DNA of 64,000 nt, from assembly GCF_029504655.1 (NCBI RefSeq), contig NZ_JAQFIL010000001.1, positions 4,717,001 to 4,781,000 of the forward strand. The letters are read 5' to 3'. This document shows positions 51,433 through 60,200 of the stretch, in pieces. Numbering within the stretch: the first letter of the stretch is position 1; every line of letters starts with the position of its first letter. Made by a program: the position numbers and the translations under genes. The notes beneath the pieces were generated by a model that had not been told where the DNA came from, searched no databases, and worked only from the letters and a program-made list of their open reading frames with translations. Origin of the DNA: Catalinimonas alkaloidigena (lineage in GTDB: Bacteria; Bacteroidota; Bacteroidia; Cytophagales; Cyclobacteriaceae).

Positions 51433-51461
51433 AAAAAGCCTGGTCCTTGCCGGGCTTTTTT
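51433..51461 (+). terminator. Rho-independent terminator
   Basis: AAAAAGCC(T)GG (51433-51443) pairs with CC(G)GGCTTTTTT (51449-51461) around TCCTTG, ending in a T6 run. It closes the exported beta-sandwich gene 22 bases upstream. Confidence 0.9.
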
Positions 51462-51559
51462 ACTTTCCAGCGCTCCTATTTACCACTCATCCTTACAATT
51501 CTGCAGTTCAGCAATTTTTCTTAGCTTGGAGCATCCTAAGTACCTTACTTTAGAAACTT

Positions 51560-52618
51560 ATGTACACTCTTAGCTTCAGCAAACTAAACATTCGTAAGCT
51601 TATGTCAGAACTTGGGATTAACCTGGGACTGGCTATGCTCATTATGTTTTCTATCTCTCCACAAAGCTTCTTCTCATTGGAAGGACTGAGCAAAATCTGG
51701 GATGATGTGCTGTACTCATTTGTACTTTGTCTTGGGCTGGGCTATGGTAATGGTACCCTCAACTGTATTCTTGATAAACACTACAGTTGGATTGATTTTC
51801 CAGTGAAAAGGCTGATCTATAATGTGGTCGTACTTCTGCTTTATTCATTTTTATTTTCACTCATTACCGTTTATGTTTTTATCAACATACGCTTCAGGGA
51901 AGAAGCTTCCGGCCTAACCTTATCAGAATATATTTCATTTACCTATATGCCATTGGCGATCGCGGCAGTCATTACCATTTTTATTACCAGCCGTGGATTT
52001 TTGATGGGATGGCGACAATCGGTGATAGAAGCAGAGCAACTCAAGAGAGCACAGATCGCTTCTCAGTACGAATCCCTGAAAAATCAGATCAATCCCCACT
52101 TTCTGTTCAACAGCCTCAATGCCTTAACCAACTTGGTTTACGAGGATCAGGACCAGGCGGCACGCTTTATTCGCAAGCTCTCTGAAATCTACCGTTATGT
52201 CTTAGATACCCAGGATAAAGAAGTAATCTCCCTAAGGGAAGAAGTAGCTTTTGTGCATTCCTGTATTTTTTTGCACCAGATTCGTTTTGAAGATAATCTT
52301 CGGGTTGACATACAATTGGCTGAAGATGAAAACCTTATGATTCCTCCCCTATCCCTGCAAATGTTAGTAGAGAATGCCATCAAACACAATGAAATATCTG
52401 GTGAACAGCCTTTACACATTTGTATTAAAAGTACAGACGGTCAAATTGAGGTCACGAATAACTTACAGAGGAAGCGGCAGGGGGAAAATTCCTTAGGCTT
52501 AGGCCTTCAAAATATCAAAGCACGCTACGAGCATCTGAGTGGAAGCCCAATTGAGATTACTGAAGACCAAAAAAGCTTTACCGTAAAATTACCCCTGCTT
52601 AAATTTTCTGCCACATGA
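51560..52618 (+). CDS. LytS-type sensor histidine kinase
   Basis: A 352-residue inner-membrane kinase of the PF06580 family. Four transmembrane helices occupy about residues 15-150 (for example GLAMLIMFSISP and VVVLLLYSFLFSLITVYVFI), followed by a coiled-coil and the H-box INPHFLFNSLNALTNL with the phosphorylated His, and an ATP-binding domain (VENAIKHNE, GLGLQNIKARYEHL). No extracellular sensor domain is visible, so sensing is probably in the membrane or through a partner. Its stop overlaps the start of the LytTR regulator (ATGA), so the two are translationally coupled and make one signalling pair. Confidence 0.95.
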   Translation: MYTLSFSKLNIRKLMSELGINLGLAMLIMFSISPQSFFSLEGLSKIWDDVLYSFVLCLGLGYGNGTLNCILDKHYSWIDFPVKRLIYNVVVLLLYSFLFSLITVYVFINIRFREEASGLTLSEYISFTYMPLAIAAVITIFITSRGFLMGWRQSVIEAEQLKRAQIASQYESLKNQINPHFLFNSLNALTNLVYEDQDQAARFIRKLSEIYRYVLDTQDKEVISLREEVAFVHSCIFLHQIRFEDNLRVDIQLAEDENLMIPPLSLQMLVENAIKHNEISGEQPLHICIKSTDGQIEVTNNLQRKRQGENSLGLGLQNIKARYEHLSGSPIEITEDQKSFTVKLPLLKFSAT

Positions 52619-53373
52619 AGATATTGATCATTGAAGATGAAAAAGCAGCTGCCAAACGCTTAATTTCACTGATAAGGCAACTTGATGCCAAGGCTGAAGT
52701 ATTGGATGTATTAGATACTGTAAAACTTTCAGTTCGTTGGTTTCATGAAAACCCCGGGCCAGACCTTGTCTTTATGGACATACAATTGGCTGACGGGCTC
52801 AGTTTTGATATTTTTGAGCAGTATACCCTCAGCATTCCGGTCATATTCACTACTGCCTATGATCAGTACGCGATCAAAGCCTTTAAGGTAAATAGTATTG
52901 ATTATCTGCTCAAGCCCATTGTTCCGGAAGAATTAGAAAGTGCGTTAAAAAAGTTCAAAGATCATTACCATCAGCAATCCGGACAAATTGACTTTCGCCA
53001 GATTCAACAGACGATGAAGGCCCTGACAAAAGCGTACAAGAGCCGTTTTATTGTAAAAGTAGGTGAACATATCAAAGCGGTTGAGGTGGGTGATATACAT
53101 TATTTCTGCAGCCGGGAAAAGATGACATATATGTTTGCTCACGATGGTCGCCATTACATTGTAGATTATTCATTAGATCATCTGGAAAACAGCCTGGATC
53201 CCAAAGTATTTTTCAGGATAAGCCGTAAATATATTGTTAGCGTGCAAGCCATCGCGGATATTATCACCTATTCCAGCAGCCGGCTCAGGCTCATACTCCG
53301 GCAATCAGATGATAAGGATATATTGGTGAGCAGGGAAAGAGTAGCAGGATTCAAAGCCTGGCTTGACCAGTAA
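52615..53373 (+). CDS. LytTR-type response regulator
   Basis: A 252-residue regulator. The receiver domain (about 1-120) has IIEDEKAAAKRL, the phospho-acceptor D in LVFMDIQLADG, TTAYDQYAIKAF and KPI. The C-terminal LytTR DNA-binding domain (about 150-250) has RFIVKVGEHIKAVEVGDIHYF and KVFFRISRKYIVSVQAI. LytTR proteins bind direct repeats near promoters. It overlaps the kinase stop by 4 bases. Which genes it controls is not known; the TonB-receptor cluster just upstream is a candidate. Confidence 0.95.
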   Translation: MKILIIEDEKAAAKRLISLIRQLDAKAEVLDVLDTVKLSVRWFHENPGPDLVFMDIQLADGLSFDIFEQYTLSIPVIFTTAYDQYAIKAFKVNSIDYLLKPIVPEELESALKKFKDHYHQQSGQIDFRQIQQTMKALTKAYKSRFIVKVGEHIKAVEVGDIHYFCSREKMTYMFAHDGRHYIVDYSLDHLENSLDPKVFFRISRKYIVSVQAIADIITYSSSRLRLILRQSDDKDILVSRERVAGFKAWLDQ

Positions 53374-53377
53374 GGAC

Positions 53378-53447
53378 CACACTGGGTGTTCCATACTGGA
53401 TGTTCCATATTGGATGTTCCACACTGGGTGTTCCACACTGGGTAATT
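53378..53447. repeat. 14-bp tandem repeat array, five units
   Basis: Five units of 14 bp starting right after the response regulator stop: CACACTGGGTGTTC (53378-53391), CATACTGGATGTTC, CATATTGGATGTTC, CACACTGGGTGTTC and a last CACACTGGGTAATT (53434-53447). Units vary at four positions. No spacers or cas genes, so it is a minisatellite and not a CRISPR array. Confidence 0.92.
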
Positions 53448-53643
53448 AATACCCAGCCAATGTAGAATAAAGTTCATACACCAGAAGTCCAATATGCTGT
53501 TTAGAGGGGTTTGGCACGCTGGCAACAAGTTTGACTATACACAGGTGAAGTAAAGGTTAATAGCTGGGCTTAATTTTTTAAACTAGATAAATAATATTTT
53601 TTCATTACTAAGCTCTTCTAATGAGGTTTACATGAGGCTAGCG

Positions 53644-53677
53644 AAAGCGGTACAGAAATTCTGTACCGCTTTTTTTT
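53644..53677 (+). terminator. Strong rho-independent terminator
   Basis: AAAGCGGTACAGAA (53644-53657) pairs perfectly with TTCTGTACCGCTTT (53659-53672), running into a T-rich tract. It lies 270 bases after the LytTR gene, so either that mRNA has a long 3' end carrying the tandem repeats or a separate small transcript ends here. Confidence 0.9.
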
Positions 53678-54204
53678 ATTTACCTTTGTTCATATACAGT
53701 CTGATTCTTCTGTCAAGCCTATGCTTAAATTGGAGACCATTTTTAGATTTGAGGTCTATTCATTCTACTTTAAATTATCATGCTGAGCTTAGTATAGATA
53801 AGCCCGTCCTTCTGGACAAATTCAAAAGATACATTTGTCATTCACATCTGACCTGTCTCAGATCAGCATAGCGGTTTGCCTGTTAGACACACATATAAAA
53901 TATGCTACTACCCATGTTTTTTTTTATCATTCAATATTTCATATAAGATTCACCATATTTATTTTAAGATTAGTTTAATAGCCATCTTAAATAATAGCTT
54001 TTATTTTTTCACTGAGGAGGAATAGGAGTAAAAAAAACAGAAAAATACTCACTAGTGGGTATTGACTTTTTGACAATAAGAAAATCTACGTAAAGTAATC
54101 CTATTTAATTAAATATTATTTCAATTCTCTATGGTTGAGAGCTTGTTTTTACTTATTTTTAATATTGAACATTACATCAAAAGTACATTCATTTCACATT
54201 TGTG

Positions 54205-55245
54205 ATGATAGAGCCGTTTAAATTTTTTGCCAGTTTATATGTTTGCTTAGCGGTGGCTTTAGCTCCATTCGTCACTTTTGCTCAACCTCAAGACGTTATT
54301 TATACTACCGAGGGTGGTGCAGTTAAAGGATTTATAAAGAGCGTTGATGATTCCCGAATTCTTTTTGAAAACAATCAATCTATCAGTTTGGGAAAACTAA
54401 TACTGGGCATCAAGGTTAATGGTGATATTTTAACAGCCTCCACTAAAGATCAGCACTATAAATGGATTTTTAATGACAACCCCCAACACGATAAAATAAT
54501 CACTTCTAAGCATGAGGTTTTTGCAGCCGAAAAGGTAGATATCATTAATGAAAAAATAGCCTTTCAGGATCTCTTCAATGGTAGATACTTTGTATTGGAT
54601 AAATCCGAAGTAGCCTTGATATTAAGAAACTCAGGCCATCATTATTTGGCAGATCCGATAAAAGCAAAAAAAAGCCTGGAGTCTTTAGATAACCTTAATA
54701 CTTATTCTTCTCGGGAGCCAACAAGCACCGTTGAGTTAAGCGCGGAGGAGCAGGATTATTTTTCCCGCAGAGCTTTAAAAAAAACCCAGGCTTTAAGTGT
54801 GTACCTAAGCATTATTTCTGACGCTAAGGCCGATGAGCTAGATCAGGATGATGCAGTACAACAAGCCATACAGCTTTTCATTGATGAAGACAGATTGGTA
54901 GAAGTTACGAGCCTGAACAGCGAAAATGTACGGAGTTATAAGATTGGAGAGTATTTGAACCATGTCAGGGTGCTGCCTTACGCAAGGGTAGAAATATTAT
55001 GGAACCAGGTAGCTTACGTCAATCAGATCAAGCGAAGTGCCGATGGTAATTATTATGGTCTGATTACCGTAGAACAAATTTTCAGAGGATTCAACGAAGA
55101 GCAGGTAGTAGTGTATGAGGACTTAACTCGAAAAAATCTGCAAGTAGTCGTAAAGCCTTACAATCAGGTAATTGATGGCAAGGAAATTAAAAAGTGGGAT
55201 GTGTTCCTTTCGGACATAGGCGTACAAAATACCAGTTCATTATGA
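54205..55245 (+). CDS. Exported protein of unknown function (347 aa), operon gene A
   Basis: Not recognised. From the ATG at 54205 the product has a signal peptide (residues about 1-26, ending VTFAQ), a strand-rich N-terminal part (DVIYTTEGGAVKGFIKSVDD, with GKLILGIKVNGD), a helical middle (AEEQDYFSRRALKKTQALSVYLSIISDAKADELD, quoted in part) and a C-terminal strand domain ending DVFLSDIGVQNTSSL. No sorting domain or catalytic motif is seen. Its stop overlaps the next start (ATGA at 55242-55245), so genes A and B are translationally coupled. First gene of a four-gene exported-protein operon ending in a T9SS protein. Confidence 0.8.
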   Translation: MIEPFKFFASLYVCLAVALAPFVTFAQPQDVIYTTEGGAVKGFIKSVDDSRILFENNQSISLGKLILGIKVNGDILTASTKDQHYKWIFNDNPQHDKIITSKHEVFAAEKVDIINEKIAFQDLFNGRYFVLDKSEVALILRNSGHHYLADPIKAKKSLESLDNLNTYSSREPTSTVELSAEEQDYFSRRALKKTQALSVYLSIISDAKADELDQDDAVQQAIQLFIDEDRLVEVTSLNSENVRSYKIGEYLNHVRVLPYARVEILWNQVAYVNQIKRSADGNYYGLITVEQIFRGFNEEQVVVYEDLTRKNLQVVVKPYNQVIDGKEIKKWDVFLSDIGVQNTSSL

Positions 55246-56048
55246 GGCTGCTCCTAAGCTTAGTGCTTATCACAAATTGTGCAATGGGGCAAAATACACC
55301 TATGCATTTTGACGATGAAAATTTTGCGTACCAGGTAAAGCAGGTGGATGAGTTTATAGAGCGCTTTAATAATACCAATGAAACGCTGATCAAAAGTTAT
55401 CTCAAAGACAGGTACAACCTTGAGGTATCCAGAGAGGAACTGGTCGCCAGTTTATTTGATTTTTCAAAAAAAGACTGGAATAAGCAACAGATAGAACAGT
55501 TTTTAGAAGATGTAGTCTACCAAACCGACCCTCCATACATTAGTTTTTATGACCAGGGCTGGTATGCAAAAGTAGTTTGCAAGGGTAGGTATGATAGAAA
55601 AAATGTTTATTTCTCACTAATTATGTCTGTCAAGCATGACCTGGATAACGAAACCGTCAACTGGGTAATCAACAGTATAGACGCAGATTTTTTAAGGATT
55701 CATGGAGAGGTAACAAATGATATGATACTGCCGCCTAACAGCCACGGAACAGATTTTCTGGAGCTGAAAAGAATCTTTAATTCTCCTGAACTATACATAG
55801 ATCGTAGCCGCTCAAATGAAAATCCGGTAAATAAACTTTTACAGAGTGTGAGGCAGGGAAAGCTACAATACATGCATGTGGACAATGTATCTTATCATTT
55901 TATGCAGTTGGATAACTGGATTTTCAAAGTAGAAGAATTTGACCGGCAGGAAAAAAATAATGGTTGGCTGATCAGCGAACTATACACTGCTGACCAGGCT
56001 GAGAAAGACCGGTACTTAAGCAGTCAATTATACATTTTGCCTCACTAG
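55242..56048 (+). CDS. Exported protein of unknown function (268 aa), operon gene B
   Basis: Not recognised. From the ATG at 55242 (overlapping the gene A stop) the product has a short signal peptide (MRLLLSLVLITNCAMGQ), then a mostly alpha/beta domain: DDENFAYQVKQVDEFIERFN, ETLIKSYLKDRYNLEVSREEL and a repeated-strand middle, WYAKVVCKGRYDRKNVYFSLIM. It resembles NTF2-like or lipocalin-style small periplasmic domains at low confidence. An in-frame upstream start at 55194 would remove the signal and is rejected. Gap to gene C is 23 bases. Confidence 0.8.
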   Translation: MRLLLSLVLITNCAMGQNTPMHFDDENFAYQVKQVDEFIERFNNTNETLIKSYLKDRYNLEVSREELVASLFDFSKKDWNKQQIEQFLEDVVYQTDPPYISFYDQGWYAKVVCKGRYDRKNVYFSLIMSVKHDLDNETVNWVINSIDADFLRIHGEVTNDMILPPNSHGTDFLELKRIFNSPELYIDRSRSNENPVNKLLQSVRQGKLQYMHVDNVSYHFMQLDNWIFKVEEFDRQEKNNGWLISELYTADQAEKDRYLSSQLYILPH

Positions 56049-56071
56049 CTTATGATATATATTCTTATGAT

Positions 56072-57169
56072 ATGAAGGGAAAAATACATTACCTGATGCT
56101 TATGCTTTGTCTGAGTATTACAATTTCCAGTACTCAGGGACAAGGCCTGACAGAATTTGACAAAAGTCAGATTGAGAGAAGAGCGAGGTTGAAAATGGAT
56201 GAGTTTGAAGAATTACTTTTTCTAATCTCTGACCCTACCCGTAGTAGAGGAGCAGTAAACAGGTATATTCTGAGCAGCTACTCTCAGGAAGACAGCCTGT
56301 TTAACCGGGTTTTCTACAACGAAGATGTCATCATTGAAGACGATATTTCAAAGATTGTGCTCACAAATGACAACATTGAAGTATCAGCACTTGATGTAGT
56401 AACCTACCTTAATAATTTTAAACTGCAGTACGAAAAGAATATTGAAAAGACCGTTCACTTCACTGACTATAGCTTTTCTGAGCCTGTCCAGGACGCATAT
56501 ACCTATATTGTTGTCAGTTATACCAGTAAGTTTAATGGAAAAAATATTAACCTTGATGACTATAACTATCCTGCTGTAAAAAGAAAAGCCACCTTGAGGA
56601 CAGAATACAACTTTAAGCGTGATGCATGGCAGGTATGGATCTCAGGCGTAAACTACGACCGTGATGTATTGACTTCAGAAGCAGAGGAGTTGACGGTGAT
56701 TGAAGATAAAGACCTGAAAAAAGAGACAATCGCTCCACCTCCTGATCAGCAAGAAGAAGAAAGCCTCCCTGAGCTTCAGTTTACCTCTACCATTCCAAAA
56801 AATATTAAAAAAGGAGCAAGCCTCCCTTTGAAATGGAACAACTCCGTTGAGGATGCGGAAATCAGTCTCTATCAGGAAGGGCAGGAGATGATGACCTTAA
56901 GAAAAGGTTTATATGGACAGCAATGGGATTGGAATGTAAATCAAAAGCCCGGCAAAAATTACAGCATTACGCTATACGAACCAGCTACCAACAGAACAGT
57001 GAAGAGCTCTTCTTTCCAGCTTAAGCCTCGCTTTCCATTGGTATTAAAAGTTGGAATTCCTTTAGCAGCAATAGGGGTAGCGGTATTACTACTAAATGAT
57101 CCTGGTCCTGGCCCCGGACCTGAGCCAACGCAAGATCTCTCAGAGCCTCCCGGTTTACCTACGAATTAG
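56072..57169 (+). CDS. Exported protein with C-terminal membrane anchor (365 aa), operon gene C
   Basis: Not recognised as a family. A signal peptide (MKGKIHYLMLMLCLSITISSTQGQ) is followed by a helical/strand domain to about 215, an acidic linker (PPPDQQEEESLPELQF), an Ig-like domain (about 240-320, with IPLKWNNSVEDAEISLYQEG and QWDWNV, ending SITLYEP) and one transmembrane helix (PLVLKVGIPLAAIGVAVLLLNDP) with a short Pro/Gly-rich tail outside it. The layout suggests a periplasmic protein anchored in the inner membrane by its C-terminus. Genes of a four-gene set with 44 bases before gene D. Confidence 0.78.
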   Translation: MKGKIHYLMLMLCLSITISSTQGQGLTEFDKSQIERRARLKMDEFEELLFLISDPTRSRGAVNRYILSSYSQEDSLFNRVFYNEDVIIEDDISKIVLTNDNIEVSALDVVTYLNNFKLQYEKNIEKTVHFTDYSFSEPVQDAYTYIVVSYTSKFNGKNINLDDYNYPAVKRKATLRTEYNFKRDAWQVWISGVNYDRDVLTSEAEELTVIEDKDLKKETIAPPPDQQEEESLPELQFTSTIPKNIKKGASLPLKWNNSVEDAEISLYQEGQEMMTLRKGLYGQQWDWNVNQKPGKNYSITLYEPATNRTVKSSSFQLKPRFPLVLKVGIPLAAIGVAVLLLNDPGPGPGPEPTQDLSEPPGLPTN

Positions 57170-57213
57170 CCAAGCGAAGATTAAAAACAACGACCCTTTG
57201 AAACACATTCTGT

Positions 57214-60200
57214 ATGAAAAAATGTTGTAAACAAATCACTATTGGTTTACTAATATTCATTAGTATAATATCAAGCTCACCTTTAGTTGCACAAACTCTG
57301 GACGACTACAAGCTTGTTACATCTGAGGGCACAGCCAATGCTGTAGATACTTATATTGACCAGTCCACAGGTGACTATTACCTAATAGGCCTGATGAACA
57401 AAGCAATTACATTTAGAGGCTGGGGAAGTAGTCGTACGCTGAATGATGATCCCCTAACGCGTGATTTCTTTTACGCAAAAGCTAATTCATTAGGTGTACA
57501 GCATCTTTACAGAATCTCAGTTCAGGGAGATGAAGCCTATATAAGTAATATTGCAGTCGGAAAAGAGTATGTGTACGTGCTTGGCTCTTTTACAGGCTCA
57601 CTAAGAGTATTTGATAGCAATGGTAATGTAATAGCAAACGACTTTGGAAGTACAGTAGTCAATTCAAATGGGAATACCGATGCGTTTCTGTTGAAGATAC
57701 AAAAAAGTAATGGGCAACTGCGAAGAAGCTATGCCATAGGAGGTGCAGGAAGAGATTTTGGCCACAAGGTAGTTATAGATAATACCAATGATGTTATGAT
57801 AGGCGGGAGATTTAATGGCACTGTCAACTTCGGGCTAAATTTCCTAGACTTTGTCTCTAGGACGAGCGATGGTAATGATTTGTATGTGGTTAAATATGAT
57901 AGCGATGACTTTTTTGTTGACTTTGCACAAATAGGTGGGGATGAACCACAGGATCAGATTTGGGCGATGACATCAAATAATAATAATGATATTTTTATAT
58001 CCGGAGTGTTCAACAGAAGTGTAGAAATAGGGTCTTTTTCATTGAATCCCGATAAAGTCAAACAGTTTTTTGTAGCCAAACTGGATGTCAACCTTAATCC
58101 ACAATGGCTTAAACTTTTAGAAAGTGACTCTACTACCACAGAAGTTAGAGATTTAACATTTGATGAATACAGTCAGAACCTTTACCTGCTTGGAAGAATA
58201 GAAGGTAACCCAAAGTACGATGGGACTAGCCTCAATACGCCATCTCCGAATGATGATGCTTTACTATTAAAAATAAATTCTAACAATGGTTCACTTGTGA
58301 AATCAAGTATTTTTGGAGGAAACAGTTATGAAGATGGCAAACAAATTACATTTGACTCGTTCGGTAATTACTTTATTACAGGCACTTTCAATAATACATT
58401 TACCATTTCAAGTAATAACCTTAGCAAAACCACCAATGGAAGTACAAACAGTACTTTTTTAGCAGCATTTAACAGAAACGATGATATCGTATACCTCAAC
58501 AGTTTCACCTCTTCCAACACAGTATTCGGAAGCAGATCTCTAATATTAGCCGAGGGTAGTGAGTTGCAACTTAGTGTGCCTCTTGTATATAATAATAATG
58601 TAGCCGTAGGGCTGGATGCGGAAGAAATAATTGTTAATAATTCAGGTAATCTGGATTCATATATTGGAAGTTATAAATTTAGCACCATACCTATAATCAT
58701 CAGCGGTGCTCATGATTCTGACAATGGCTCAACGGATAGATTTTATGATTATATAGTGTTTGGAATAAACCTGGGCTCTGATGACTTAGCACTACAATCC
58801 AGGTTCGTAGATGAGAACGGAAATTATACCGACTTTATTACCCCTACTTCTGATGGCCCAGAGGACGTAAAATTTAGTATTCCCACCAACATTGTTGCAG
58901 GAATTTCTTACCGACTTGAAATGAATAAATCAGAATACAAAGATATATTTCGTTTCAATACTTTTAGTATTCCTCCCGATATACATCAAACTGGATCGGA
59001 AGCAGACGTAGTCGCCGGGGATAACCTCAATATCCCTGGCCGCTACTTCGGGAACCAGACCAGTGGGGTAAGCGTAAGTTTAGTAAATGAGGAAAATGGG
59101 AATGTGGTTCCTGCTCAGGTAAGTTCAGTAGCTCCTAATATGATTACCATAAGTATTCCCCAAGCCTATCCAGGTCGGTATACGGAACGAGTAACCGTAA
59201 ATGGTGAGACAACGGATGGGGGGAATATCATAAATGTATTCCCTCAAATCACTGAAATCATTCCTACAAACAATATTCCCGGAGGTAATATGGTGATCAA
59301 TGGGAACACATTTATAGACGACAGCCATGCTGAAGATAAACTGGAAGTCAGGTTGATAGAAGAGGATAATACTACAAACACAATTGCTATTACTGACTTT
59401 ACGAGCGTAGAAGCTGAAAAAATCACCCTGAAGCTTCCTGAAGATTTAGCCGATGGTACGTATCAGGTAGAGGTAGAAACAGATGGATTTGTTTCCAATA
59501 AAAAAACCATCACGATAGAGAACACAAACCCTGTTGTAAACGCTCTCCTGCCTACTTCAGGTCTGGTTGGAGATGAAATTACCATTTCTGGGCTTAATCT
59601 TGAAGCAAGCACTGTAAAAGTAACCATCAATGGAGTTGAAGCTTCCCTGGTTACTGCAAGTGATATTGAAGTTAAAGCAGTGGTTCCTGAGCTTGAACCC
59701 GGTGTTTATGAGGTGATACTGGCATTAGATGAAGTAGCTTATAAATTGGCAGACACGTTTACTGTGCTCGCGCCTCCTATTATAGTAAATCCCTTGAATG
59801 TTACTTCCGGTGTAGCAGGGGGTGAAATTATTATTACAGGACTCAACCTGGAAGCCAGTACGGTACAGCTTACAGTTGATGGAGTAGATGCTCCTATCAT
59901 AAGCGCAAGTGATACTCAGATCAAAGCTACAATACCTGAACTTGAAGCAGGCACATATCAGGTTTTGCTCTATTTAGATGGTGAGGAGTATAACATAACA
60001 GATACGTTTAAAATTATTTTTAATAAGCCTGTTATCACCGAAGTAGATCAGGACTCTGTGGATATAGGAACTATCGTTACAGTGAGTGGCTTAAATCTTA
60101 ATCTGGCAACAAGTGTTTCTTTGGGCAGTAATGAAACGTCCTTTGAGACTGTTGATAACACTACTTTAAAACTAACTGTACCGGATTTATTTCCTGGAAA

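Larger units (their letters stand above)
53374..54204. other. Long intergenic region with repeat array and terminator
   Basis: About 830 bases between the response regulator and the next gene set. It contains the 14-bp repeat array (53378-53447), a strong hairpin terminator (53644-53677) and about 500 very AT-rich bases before the next start codon. A 79-codon frame starting inside the terminator (53632) is not called. Promoter elements for the next operon were looked for and not found with confidence. Confidence 0.55.

Noticed and set aside
53378..53447. CRISPR array
   Set aside because: Units are 14 bp and directly adjacent with no unique spacers, and no cas genes are present.
53632..53871. 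79-codon plus-strand frame after the LytTR gene
   Set aside because: It starts inside a perfect terminator hairpin, and its composition (FFYLPLFIYSLILLSS) is that of translated AT-rich, non-coding sequence.
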